DNA of 64,000 nt from Limimaricola variabilis (lineage in GTDB: Bacteria > Pseudomonadota > Alphaproteobacteria > Rhodobacterales > Rhodobacteraceae). A program made the translations under genes and the position numbers. The first letter of the stretch is position 1; each line of letters starts with the position of its first letter. Below the pieces are notes generated by a model. It made no database searches. It was not told the origin of the DNA and saw nothing but the letters and a program-made list of their open reading frames with translations. Positions 1 through 7,826 of the stretch are shown here, one piece after another. The DNA lies in contig NZ_JACIBX010000005.1 in assembly GCF_014195545.1 (NCBI RefSeq), positions 62,001-126,000 on the forward strand, read 5' to 3'.

Positions 1-624
1 CATCAGCAGCAGCCGGGTGGTATAGAGGCGCGCCTCGGTCGCGAGGGGCAGCTCGCGATGCGCGCGGAAGCCTGGATAGGCGCGGTTCCGGAACAGCACG
101 AACCAATGGTAGAGCGCGCCATAGAAGACGTGCTGGCGCATGTCGCCCCAATGGGCGGGCGCTTCCGTGATCTCGGGGTCGGATCGCTCCAGCGCCGTGC
201 GCATCTCGTCGATGCCGATCTCCATCAGGCGCGAATGGCCGTTGGTGCCGCCGCGCTCATAGGTGACCCACCAGGGCCGCAGATAGCCTTCTTCGAAGAC
301 ATGGACGGTCAGGCCACGCGCCCGGGCCTCGGCCACGGCGGTGGCGTGGACGGGGCGCGTGTCGCCATAGAGCACGATGTCGGTGATGCCGTGCTCCGCG
401 ACCAGCGTGCCGAAGGTCGCGGCCCAGCCCGCCGCATCGCCGCGATAGGGGATATAGCCTGCGCGGTCGCGCCAGAAGGCCGCGTCGCCCGCGTTGAACC
501 CGACCCGCCAAGTCCGCGCCCCGGCGGCACGCAGCATGGCGGCGAGCCGGTCGAAGAAGGGCCCGTGCGGGCCTTGCAGGAACAGAAAACGCTTGGTCGC
601 GGGATCGGTCATGATGCGGGCCAT
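1..624 (-). CDS. kpsS: Capsule polysaccharide export/modification protein, KpsS/LipB family (3' part outside window)
   Basis: The visible 208 residues open with a hydrophobic strand and the motif FLFLQGPHGPFF, followed by DIVLYGDTRPVH and VHVFEEGYLRPWWVTYERGG, which are the signature blocks of KpsS/LipB-type capsule proteins. In characterised systems these are Kdo transferases that start the lipid-linked linker of group 2 capsules in the cytoplasm. The gene runs off the left edge, so its C-terminal half is not seen. ATG at 624 is preceded by an AAGGGA sequence 12 nt upstream; a second in-frame ATG lies at 612. It is divergent from riboflavin synthase. Family assignment is firm; the exact sugar chemistry is inferred from the family. 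Confidence 0.85.
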   Translation of the reverse strand, partial: MARIMTDPATKRFLFLQGPHGPFFDRLAAMLRAAGARTWRVGFNAGDAAFWRDRAGYIPYRGDAAGWAATFGTLVAEHGITDIVLYGDTRPVHATAVAEARARGLTVHVFEEGYLRPWWVTYERGGTNGHSRLMEIGIDEMRTALERSDPEITEAPAHWGDMRQHVFYGALYHWFVLFRNRAYPGFRAHRELPLATEARLYTTRLLLM

Positions 625-759
625 GGTGACGGTCGATCCCTTCGATTTCGCAAAAGCGCCGGGCCCTTTTATGGCACCGGGAGGGCAGGGAAAAGCGCCT
701 GCCCTTGTGCGGGGCGAACCGCGCATCTAGGTCTTGGGGCGCAAGACAGGAGCGCACCC

Positions 760-1365
760 ATGTTCACAGGCATCATCACCGACGTCGGAGAGGTTCTCGA
801 GGTGGTGCAGGAGGGCGACCTGCGCGCCCGCATCGCCACCGCCTACGATCCCGACGGCATCGACATCGGCGCCTCGATCGCCTGCGACGGCGTCTGCCTC
901 ACGGTGGTGGCGCTGGGCCGCGAGCCCCGCAATTGGTTCGAGGTTCAGATTTCGGCCGAAACGGTGAACCTCACCAATATCGGCCGCGATGGCTGGCAGG
1001 TAGGCAAGCGCCTCAACCTTGAACGCGCGCTCAAGGTCGGCGACGAGCTGGGCGGGCACATCGTCTCGGGCCATGTCGACGGCGTGGCCGAAGTGGTCTC
1101 GACCCGCGACGAGGGCGACAGCTTGCGGGTGCGTTTTCGCGCCCCCGACGCGCTGGCCAAGTTCATCGCGCCCAAGGGCTCGGTGGCGCTGAACGGCACC
1201 TCGCTCACCGTGAACGAGGTCGAGGACGCCGAGTTCGGCATCAACCTGATCCCGCATACCCGGGAGGTGACCAACTGGGGCGAGGTCGTCGTGGGCAAAT
1301 CGATCAATCTCGAGATCGACACCATGGCGCGCTACGTGGCGCGGCTGCGTGAATGGGATCGGTAA
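760..1365 (+). CDS. ribE: Riboflavin synthase, alpha subunit
   Basis: The 201-residue protein starts MFTGIITDVGEV and carries the two tandem lumazine-binding barrels of the family. The repeats are marked by ACDGVCLTVV in the first half and LNGTSLTVNEV in the second, each with nearby S/G-rich substrate loops (GHIVSGHVDG). It dismutates two 6,7-dimethyl-8-ribityllumazine molecules to riboflavin in the cytosol. An AGGAG sequence sits 5-9 nt before the ATG at 760, so the much longer upstream open frame is not used. Length matches the family (about 200). I saw no FMN riboswitch in the 135 bp before it. The 3' end overlaps the next gene by 13 bp, suggesting co-translation. Confidence 0.95.
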   Translation: MFTGIITDVGEVLEVVQEGDLRARIATAYDPDGIDIGASIACDGVCLTVVALGREPRNWFEVQISAETVNLTNIGRDGWQVGKRLNLERALKVGDELGGHIVSGHVDGVAEVVSTRDEGDSLRVRFRAPDALAKFIAPKGSVALNGTSLTVNEVEDAEFGINLIPHTREVTNWGEVVVGKSINLEIDTMARYVARLREWDR

Positions 1366-1901
1366 TCGGCCATAATGGCGGCCCGACGCTCGAGCCCGGC
1401 GCGAGCTGGCGCCGCCATGCCTGGGGTCGGGCGCGGTGCGAACTGCTGCCTGTGCTGCCGATCGAAGTGGTGCGGCTGCGGGTGAAGCGCGCCGCCGAGC
1501 TCGGTCTCGACTATCGCAGCTACGCCTCGGTGCGGGCGGCAACCGGGCATGACCTGATCGGCTTTCTGTTTTCGTCGAACGCGCTGCGGCTCCTACGCGC
1601 GAGTGACCGGCTGCCCGAGGCGCGGCGCGCGAAGCTGGCGGCTCTCGATGCGCTGCGGATTGCCGCCGTGCAGCCGCCGCTCGACCCGAACCGGGTGCTC
1701 CGGGCTGCGCCGCTCGACGCCGCGCATGCCGCGCCAGGGCTCTCCGCGGGCTGGGGCGAGACCCGCGCCCGGCTGCGCGACATGCTCGACGGCCCAGCCG
1801 ACCGCTACCTCGTGGTGGGGGACACCGCGCTGGAGCGCGACTGGTGCGCGACGGTGCGCGCGGCGGGCTATCTCCCGGCGGATCGCTACTTCGCCGGCTG
1901 A
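1353..1901 (+). CDS. Conserved hypothetical protein coupled to riboflavin synthase
   Basis: The 182-residue product starts inside the last codons of riboflavin synthase (13-bp overlap, different frame). It opens with SVIGHNGGPTLEPG and is then basic and helical (LRVKRAAELGLDYRSYASVRAATGHDLIGFLFSSNALR), ending with a short domain containing VVGDTALERDWCATVRAAGYLP. I recognise no catalytic motif, signal peptide or membrane segment. My recollection is that similar proteins starting with a GHNGGP motif occur in other Rhodobacteraceae; this was not checked. The mid segment with alternating R and hydrophobic residues could bind nucleic acid, but that is speculation. Coding is supported by length, overlap and codon-position GC bias. 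Confidence 0.75.
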   Translation: MGSVIGHNGGPTLEPGASWRRHAWGRARCELLPVLPIEVVRLRVKRAAELGLDYRSYASVRAATGHDLIGFLFSSNALRLLRASDRLPEARRAKLAALDALRIAAVQPPLDPNRVLRAAPLDAAHAAPGLSAGWGETRARLRDMLDGPADRYLVVGDTALERDWCATVRAAGYLPADRYFAG

Positions 1902-1954
1902 GGCGTCGCGCCTCTCTTCGTAAGGGCTTCTTTTGGGGCGTCCGGATGATCACC

Positions 1955-2656
1955 TCAGGTGGCGCTGCCTTCCGGTGGCTGCGGCAGGCGCGGTGCGGTG
2001 AAGGGGGCTTCCCCCAGGCCTTCGGCCGCGATCGCCGCCGCGACGCAGGCCCGCGCCTCGAACCGCGCGAGCAGCGCGCGCAACCGCGGGCGCGTTCCGA
2101 GGTCGAACCAGCCGGTGTCGCCTTCGGGGTAGAGCGCACACCAGCGCAGCATCGGACCAAGGTAGCAATCGAGCGCAGAGGGGCCATGGCCGCCGAGCCA
2201 GTCCCCGAGTTCCGGCGACGCCGCTTCGAGCCGGTCGAGCATCGCGTCGATGCGGCGGGCGGTGGCCTCCTGCAGGGCCGCGACATGGGCCGGCGCGACA
2301 TGGGCATCGCCGTAGAACATGATCCGCGACGCCGGATGCAGCGTGTTCGACATCCAGAACAGCCATGCCAACGCCCGACCGCGGTTGGGGGCCTCCGGCG
2401 CGGGCAAGAGCGCGACCCGGTCACGGTGCCGGTCGGCCAGCCACAGCAGGATCGCCGCCGTCTCGAAGATCGGCCCCTCCTCGGTCTCGAGGACCGGGAT
2501 CAGCCCGTGCGGGTTGAGCGCGAGATCGGCGGGCGCGCGCTGCGCCCGGATCCTGCGGTCCACCAGCACAGTGCGGTAGTCGAGGCCGAGCTCTTCGAGC
2601 GCCAGCCTGACGCAGAGCGAGGCGTTGTCGGGGGCATAGTGCAGTCGCAGGGTCAT
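1955..2656 (-). CDS. Glutathione S-transferase family protein
   Basis: The 233-residue protein has the thioredoxin-fold N-terminal domain of GSTs: LRLHYAPDNASLCVRLALEELGLDY, then the cis-Pro element GLIPVLETEEGPIFETAAILLWLAD that binds the gamma-glutamyl group. An all-helical C-terminal domain follows, containing SALDCYLGPMLRW. The class is uncertain. It is cytosolic and probably conjugates or reduces electrophiles with GSH, which fits glutathione reductase 1 kb away. ATG at 2656 has GGAGG 5 nt upstream, so the longer frame reaching 2824 is rejected. It is convergent with the gene ending at 1901 and divergent from rpiA. Confidence 0.88.
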   Translation of the reverse strand: MTLRLHYAPDNASLCVRLALEELGLDYRTVLVDRRIRAQRAPADLALNPHGLIPVLETEEGPIFETAAILLWLADRHRDRVALLPAPEAPNRGRALAWLFWMSNTLHPASRIMFYGDAHVAPAHVAALQEATARRIDAMLDRLEAASPELGDWLGGHGPSALDCYLGPMLRWCALYPEGDTGWFDLGTRPRLRALLARFEARACVAAAIAAEGLGEAPFTAPRLPQPPEGSAT

Positions 2657-2805
2657 TCTGCCTCCAAAGCGCGCCGCGCGGGCGGATCGCAGCATCGATA
2701 TTCGTCCCGTGCAACCGGAAAACCCCGCGGCGCCGGGGTCGATTGCCCCTCGCAGGTGCCGGGCATCTTTCCTATAACCGGGGCGGACCCGCGAGGAGGC
2801 GCCGG

Positions 2806-3591
2806 ATGGCCAAGGATCTGACACCCGTAGAGAAAGCGAAATTCGTTGCCGCCAAGCAGGCGAGCCGCATGGTCGAGGACGGCATGCGCGTGGGGCTGGG
2901 CACCGGCTCGACCGCGGAATGGCTGGTCCGTTGCCTAGGCGAGCGGCTGCGCGAGGAGGGGCTGTCCTTCCGCGCCGTGCCGACCTCGCATCGCACCGCC
3001 GAGCTGGCGCGCGAGCTAGGCATCGAAGTGGTGTCGCTCGAGGAGGCGGGCTGGCTCGACCTGACCATCGACGGCGCCGACGAGGTGGACGGCGCGCTCA
3101 ACCTGATCAAGGGCGGCGGCGCCGCCCTGCTGCATGAGAAGATCGTCGCCACCGCCTCGGACCGGATGGTCGTGATCGCCGACGCCACCAAGCGGGTCGA
3201 GACGCTGGGCGCCTTTCCCTTGCCGGTCGAGGTGATCTCCTTCGGCTGGCAGGCCACGAAGGCGCTGATCGAGGAGACGCTGGTCGGCCTCGACGTGCTG
3301 GGTCGCGAGGTGGAACTGCGCGAGAAGGGCGGCGAGCCGGTCCGCACCGACGAGGGCAATTACGTGCTTGATCTGCATCTCAACCGGATCGGCAATGCCC
3401 GCCAGCTCGGCCTCGCGCTCAACCAGATCGCCGGGGTGGTGGAGAACGGGCTCTTCGTCGATATCTGCGACACGCTGATCCTCGGCCATGGCGACGGCAA
3501 GGTCGAGCGTTTCGAGCTCGATGGCGCGGCCGAGGTGACGCAGTTCGACTTTCTCGCCGCCGACAACATCTTCACAGACATTTCCGACTGA
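2806..3591 (+). CDS. rpiA: Ribose-5-phosphate isomerase A
   Basis: The 261-residue enzyme has all RpiA marks: GLGTGSTAEWLV (phosphate loop), TIDGADEVDG with the catalytic acid region, and LIKGGGAALLHEKIVA with the conserved lysine. It interconverts ribose-5-phosphate and ribulose-5-phosphate in the pentose phosphate and Calvin pathways. ATG at 2806 follows a GAGGAGG ribosome-binding site. It lies 18 bp upstream of glutathione reductase in the same direction, so the two are probably one transcript, which links pentose phosphate NADPH supply with glutathione reduction. The length is slightly longer than E. coli RpiA (219) but usual for alphaproteobacteria. Confidence 0.97.
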   Translation: MAKDLTPVEKAKFVAAKQASRMVEDGMRVGLGTGSTAEWLVRCLGERLREEGLSFRAVPTSHRTAELARELGIEVVSLEEAGWLDLTIDGADEVDGALNLIKGGGAALLHEKIVATASDRMVVIADATKRVETLGAFPLPVEVISFGWQATKALIEETLVGLDVLGREVELREKGGEPVRTDEGNYVLDLHLNRIGNARQLGLALNQIAGVVENGLFVDICDTLILGHGDGKVERFELDGAAEVTQFDFLAADNIFTDISD

Positions 3592-3609
3592 ACGGGGACC
3601 TACCAACCT

Positions 3610-5055
3610 ATGGCTTTCGACTATGATCTCTTCGTGATCGGTGGCGGCTCGGGCGGGGTGCGCGCCGCGCGCATGGCCGCCGCCACCGGTGCACGCGTCG
3701 CGCTGGCCGAGGAAAGCCGCATGGGCGGCACCTGCGTGATCCGCGGCTGCGTGCCCAAGAAGCTCATGGTCTATGCCTCGGGCTATGGCGAGACCTTCGA
3801 AGAGGCCCGCGCCTATGGCTGGGAGATCGGCGAAGGCCGCTTCGACTGGCGCCCCTTCCGCGAGAAGCTGCACACCGAGCTGGACCGGCTCGAGGGCGTC
3901 TATCGCCGCCTGCTCGACGGGTCGGGGGTGGAGATGTTCGACGCCCGCGCCCGCGTCGCCGATCCGCACACCGTCGAGCTCGCCGATGGCAGCCGCAAGA
4001 CCGCGGCGCATATCCTCGTGGCAACCGGGGGGCGGCCGGTGCGGCCGGATCTGCCCAATGCCCATCTGGGCATGGTGTCCGACGACATCTTCGATCTCGA
4101 GACGCTGCCTAGCTCGATCCTGATCATCGGCGGCGGCTACATCGCCTGCGAATTCGCGAACATCCTGCACGGGCTGGGCGTGAAGGTGACGCAGTTCTAC
4201 CGTGGCGCGCAGATCCTGCGCGGCTTCGACGACGAGGCGCGCGGGCTGATCGCGGATTCGATGCGCGCGCGCGGCATCGATCTGCATCTGGGCACCAACG
4301 TGGTCGAGATGTGCCCCGAGGCCGAGGCCGGTGATCCGGCCCGCCACCACGGCACCAATTCCGACGCCGCCGGGGCCGGCACCAACCTGCCCGAGGCGGC
4401 GCTCGGCACCCGTGGCCCGGTCTGGGTCAAGGCCACCAATGGCGACGAGGCGGTCTATGACGCGGTGCTCTTCGCCACCGGTCGGCGGCCCAACACCGAG
4501 GATCTGGGCCTCGAAGAGGCCGGCGTCCGCCTCGCGCGCGGCGGCGCGATCGAAGTCGACGAGTACAGTCAGACGGCCTGCCCCTCGATCTACGCGATCG
4601 GCGACGTGACCGACCGGGTGAACCTGACCCCGGTGGCGATCCGCGAGGGCATGCAGTTCGTCGAGACCGTGTTTAAGGGCAACCCGACCCCGGTCGATCA
4701 CGCGCTGATCCCCTCGGCGGTGTTCACCCAGCCCGAGCTGGGCACCATCGGTCTGACCGAGGAAGCCGCGCGTGAGATCGAGCCGGTCGAGATCTACTGC
4801 TCGTCCTTCAAGCCGATGCAATCCGCCTTCGCGGGATCGGCCGAACGGGTGCTGATGAAGCTGGTCGTCTCGGTCGAGACGCGCAAGATCCTGGGCTGTC
4901 ACATCGTCGCACCGGAAGCGGGCGAAATGATCCAGCTCGCCGGGATCGCGGTCAAGATGGGCGCGACCAAGGAGGATTTCGACCGCACCGTCGCGGTGCA
5001 TCCGACCATGGCCGAAGAGATCGTGACCATGCGCGAGCCGACGCGGCGTTCTTGA
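3610..5055 (+). CDS. gor: Glutathione-disulfide reductase with an extra surface loop
   Basis: The 481-residue flavoprotein has the FAD-binding GGGSGGVRAARMAA, the redox-active disulfide C42-V-I-R-G-C47, a second Rossmann motif IIGGGYIACEFANIL, the ATGRRPNT and YAIGDVT FAD motifs, and the C-terminal HPTMAEE that supplies the catalytic His/Glu at the dimer interface. It reduces GSSG with NADPH. Residues of about 238-270 (AEAGDPARHHGTNSD and what follows, to GTRGPVW) form a Gly/Ala/Thr/Asn-rich insertion between two strands of the NADPH domain; most glutathione reductases are about 450 long and lack it. It follows rpiA by 18 bp. Confidence 0.95.
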   Translation: MAFDYDLFVIGGGSGGVRAARMAAATGARVALAEESRMGGTCVIRGCVPKKLMVYASGYGETFEEARAYGWEIGEGRFDWRPFREKLHTELDRLEGVYRRLLDGSGVEMFDARARVADPHTVELADGSRKTAAHILVATGGRPVRPDLPNAHLGMVSDDIFDLETLPSSILIIGGGYIACEFANILHGLGVKVTQFYRGAQILRGFDDEARGLIADSMRARGIDLHLGTNVVEMCPEAEAGDPARHHGTNSDAAGAGTNLPEAALGTRGPVWVKATNGDEAVYDAVLFATGRRPNTEDLGLEEAGVRLARGGAIEVDEYSQTACPSIYAIGDVTDRVNLTPVAIREGMQFVETVFKGNPTPVDHALIPSAVFTQPELGTIGLTEEAAREIEPVEIYCSSFKPMQSAFAGSAERVLMKLVVSVETRKILGCHIVAPEAGEMIQLAGIAVKMGATKEDFDRTVAVHPTMAEEIVTMREPTRRS

Positions 5056-5135
5056 ATACCGCCCCTGAGGGCACACATGCAAAGCGTGCCGGGTAAAACC
5101 GGCGCGGGGGAAACCAACAAGGGAACAGTGGCTTC

Positions 5136-6323
5136 ATGGCTGGAAACAACGGCGGCCCCTGGGGCGGCGGCGGAGGCGGGCGCGGTCCCGGCGGCGGGGA
5201 TGACGACAGGCGGCCCGGTGGCCCGCAGCGGCCGCGCCGTCCCGGCGAGCCGCCGCAGATCGACGAACTGATGAACAAGGGCCGCGAGCAGCTGCGCGTG
5301 CTGATGGGCGGCGGGGGCGGTCGCGGCAACGGATCGGGCGGCAATGGCGGCCCGAATTTCCGCATGTCGCGCGGCACGATCGGTCTCGTCGCCGCCGGCG
5401 CGTTGGTGCTGTGGGGCGTGATGTCGTTCTACACCGTGCGCCCGGAAGAGCAGTCTGTCGAACTGTTCCTCGGTTCCTACTCCTCGACCGGCAGCCCCGG
5501 TCTGAACTTCGCGCCCTGGCCGCTGGTCACCCATGAGGTGGTCAACGTGACCTCCGAGCGGACCGAGAACATCGGCATCGGCCGCGACAATGACGGTCTC
5601 ATGCTGACCACTGACGCCAACATCGTCGATATCGGCTTCCAGGTGGTGTGGAACGTCTCGGATCCGGCGCGTTTCCTGTTCAACATTCGCGACCCGCAGT
5701 TGACCGTGCAGGCGGTGTCTGAATCGGTGATGCGCGAGATCATTGCCGCCTCGAACCTGGCGCCGATCCTCAACCGCGACCGGGGCGTGATCGCCGACAC
5801 CGCGATGGAGTCGATCCAGGCGACGCTCGACGCCTATGAGAGCGGCATCAACATCGTCCGGGTCAACCTCGACCGCGCCGACCCGCCCTCGGAGGTGATC
5901 GACGCTTTCCGCGACGTGCAGGCCGCCGAGCAGGAGCGCGACCGCCTGCAGCGTCAGGCCGACGCCTATGCCAACCGGGTGCTCGCCGAAGCCCGCGGTG
6001 AGGCCGCTCAGACCATCGAGCAGGCCGAAGGCTACCGCGCGCAGATCATCAACGACGCTCTGGGTCAGGCCAGCCGCTTCTCGGCGGTGCAGGACGAATA
6101 CGCCCAAGCGCCGGAAGTGACGCGCCGCCGCCTCTATCTCGAGTCGATGGAGCGGGTGCTGGGCGACGTCGACAAGATGGTGCTCGACCCGTCGCTCATG
6201 ACTGGCGGAAATGGCGGCACCGGCATCGTGCCGTTCCTGCCGCTGAACGAGCTGGGCCGCGACAGGGGCCAGTCGCAGCAGGGCGCGGCCGCGTCCGACG
6301 GCAACACCGGGCAGGGGAACTGA
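5136..6323 (+). CDS. hflK: FtsH protease modulator HflK
   Basis: The 395-residue protein has a long Gly/Pro/Arg-rich cytoplasmic N-terminus (about residues 1-75), one membrane segment near residues 80-100 (GTIGLVAAGALVLWGVMSFY), then the SPFH/prohibitin domain (VRPEEQSVELFLG) and a coiled coil with DVQAAEQERDRLQRQADAYANRVLAEARGEA. HflK and HflC form a periplasm-facing cage around FtsH and limit its access to membrane substrates. The ATG at 5136 has AGGGA upstream. The stop is one base before the hflC start, so the two subunits are translationally linked. The Gly-rich N-terminus is usual in this family. Confidence 0.95.
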   Translation: MAGNNGGPWGGGGGGRGPGGGDDDRRPGGPQRPRRPGEPPQIDELMNKGREQLRVLMGGGGGRGNGSGGNGGPNFRMSRGTIGLVAAGALVLWGVMSFYTVRPEEQSVELFLGSYSSTGSPGLNFAPWPLVTHEVVNVTSERTENIGIGRDNDGLMLTTDANIVDIGFQVVWNVSDPARFLFNIRDPQLTVQAVSESVMREIIAASNLAPILNRDRGVIADTAMESIQATLDAYESGINIVRVNLDRADPPSEVIDAFRDVQAAEQERDRLQRQADAYANRVLAEARGEAAQTIEQAEGYRAQIINDALGQASRFSAVQDEYAQAPEVTRRRLYLESMERVLGDVDKMVLDPSLMTGGNGGTGIVPFLPLNELGRDRGQSQQGAAASDGNTGQGN

Positions 6324-6324
6324 T

Positions 6325-7476
6325 ATGAAGACCACCGCAATCGCGCTGCCCGCCGTCGTCATCGCCGTCGCCGTGGCGCTCTCCTCGATCTACGTCGTCG
6401 ACGAACGCGAAAAGGCGCTGGTGCTGCAGTTCGGCCAGATCCGTCAGGTCAAGGAAGAGCCCGGTCTCGGGCTCAAGATCCCGCTGATTCAGGAGGTCGT
6501 GACCTATGACGACCGGATCCTGTCGCTCGATACCGACACGATCGAGGTGACCCCCTCGGACGACCGCCGCCTCGTGGTCGACGCCTTCGCACGCTACCGC
6601 ATCAGCGATGTGGTGCAGTTCCGGCAGGCCGTCGGCGTCGGTGGCGTGCGCGCCGCCGAGGATCGGCTGAGCTCGATCCTCAATGCGCAGATCCGCGAAG
6701 TGCTCGGTGCCGATCAGGTGACCTCGGATACGATCCTCTCCTCGGATCGGCGCGAGCTGATGAACCGGATTCGCGAGCAGGCGCAGCGTTCGGCGCAGGG
6801 CCTCGGGATCGACGTGGTCGACGTGCGGCTCAAGCAGACCAACCTGCCGAGCCAGAACCTCGACGCGACCTTCGCGCGGATGCGTGCCGAGCGTGAACGC
6901 GAGGCCGCCGACGAGATCGCCCGCGGTAACGAGGCCGCGCAGCGCGTGCGCGCGCTGGCCGACCGGACCGTGATCGAGACCCTGTCGGAAGCCGAGCGCG
7001 AGGCGCAGGTGACCCGAGGCGAGGCCGATGCCGAAGCCAACGCGATCTTTGCCGGGGCCTATGGGGCGGACCCCGAGTTCTTCGACTTCTACCGCTCGCT
7101 GCAGGCCTATGAGCGGGCGCTGCAGGGATCGAATTCGCAACTGGTGATGACCCCCGACAGCGCTTTCTTCGACTACCTCTACGACGACGATCTGCCCGAG
7201 GGGGTGAGCCCCGCTCCGGCGCGGCCTCGCACCAACGAGACCTCGCAGGGCGAAGGCGCCGACGCGGCCGGGGCGGGGGCGATCCGCCTCGACAGCCTGC
7301 AGGTGCGGCAGGGCGAGGACGGCACCGTGACCTTCTCGACCGAAGAGGGAGAGATCGATGCGCAGGCCGAGGCCGACGCGGCCGCCGAAGGCCAGGCCGA
7401 GACGCTGCGTCCGCGGGTGATCCTGCCCGGGGATGAGGCCGAGGCCGGGGTCGAAGCCGAGACGGCGACGCAGTGA
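6325..7476 (+). CDS. hflC: FtsH protease modulator HflC with a long acidic tail
   Basis: The 383-residue partner of HflK has an N-terminal membrane anchor (AIALPAVVIAVAVALSSIYVV), the SPFH domain starting VDEREKALVLQFGQI, and the coiled coil RAEREREAADEIARGNEAAQ. The family core ends near residue 290 (DSAFFDYL). After it comes a tail of about 95 residues rich in Glu, Ala and Gly (EGEIDAQAEADAAAEGQAET), much longer than in E. coli HflC (334 in all). Such extensions occur in related alphaproteobacteria; their role is unknown to me. The stop codon overlaps the GTG start of the DUF2065 gene. Confidence 0.95.
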   Translation: MKTTAIALPAVVIAVAVALSSIYVVDEREKALVLQFGQIRQVKEEPGLGLKIPLIQEVVTYDDRILSLDTDTIEVTPSDDRRLVVDAFARYRISDVVQFRQAVGVGGVRAAEDRLSSILNAQIREVLGADQVTSDTILSSDRRELMNRIREQAQRSAQGLGIDVVDVRLKQTNLPSQNLDATFARMRAEREREAADEIARGNEAAQRVRALADRTVIETLSEAEREAQVTRGEADAEANAIFAGAYGADPEFFDFYRSLQAYERALQGSNSQLVMTPDSAFFDYLYDDDLPEGVSPAPARPRTNETSQGEGADAAGAGAIRLDSLQVRQGEDGTVTFSTEEGEIDAQAEADAAAEGQAETLRPRVILPGDEAEAGVEAETATQ

Positions 7477-7667
7477 CGCCGATCCTGCTGGGCCCAGGCC
7501 TGGTTCTGGTGATCGAGGGGCTGGCCTGGGCGCTGGCCCCTTCGGCGTTGATGAGGATGCTCGACAGCCTGCGCGACATGCCGCCAGAGGCGCGGCGGCT
7601 CGCCGGGCTGACGACGCTGGCGATCGGCGTCGCGTTGCTGTGGATCGTCCGGGCGATGAGCGGCTGA
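7473..7667 (+). CDS. Small membrane protein, DUF2065 family
   Basis: The 64-residue protein has two predicted membrane helices (residues about 3-22 with GPGLVLVIEGLAWALAP, and about 43-62 with LTTLAIGVALLWIVRAM) joined by a short polar stretch RMLDSLRDMPPEARR. This is the DUF2065 pattern, and DUF2065 genes are commonly found directly after hflC, which supports the call. The likely start is GTG at 7473, overlapping the hflC stop in a GTGA junction, so translation is coupled. It may be an accessory of the HflKC-FtsH complex, but this is inference from position only. Confidence 0.85.
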   Translation: MTPILLGPGLVLVIEGLAWALAPSALMRMLDSLRDMPPEARRLAGLTTLAIGVALLWIVRAMSG

Positions 7668-7727
7668 GCCGAGCGGGGTGGGCGGGTGTTACAACCTTTC
7701 ACACCGCTTTGACGCGCCGCGACGGGG

Positions 7728-7756
7728 CTTGAGTTGCGGCCCGCGCAACTTAGGTT
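7728..7756 (+). promoter_or_regulatory. RpoH (sigma-32)-like promoter of degP
   Basis: CTTG (7728-7731), 17 bp, then CTTAGGTT (7749-7756). This resembles the alphaproteobacterial heat-shock sigma pattern CTTG-N17-CYTATNT with one mismatch in the core -10. The spacer contains an inverted repeat (AGTTGCG and CGCAACT). It lies about 70 bp before the start of the DegP-type protease, whose induction by heat is typical. Confidence 0.5.
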
Positions 7757-7826
7757 GATGGTCTGCGCCGACCGGAGCGGCCCTTGCGTCGCGCTCCGCA
7801 GCACAGGACCAAACAGGAGTGTGCCC

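Noticed and set aside
625-759. FMN riboswitch before riboflavin synthase
   Set aside because: The gap does not contain the conserved RFN stems and is too short with the divergent promoter.
727-2424. Minus-strand frame of 565 codons across ribE and the following hypothetical gene
   Set aside because: Composition is Arg/Pro/Ala-rich without motifs, and it overlaps clear genes on the other strand.
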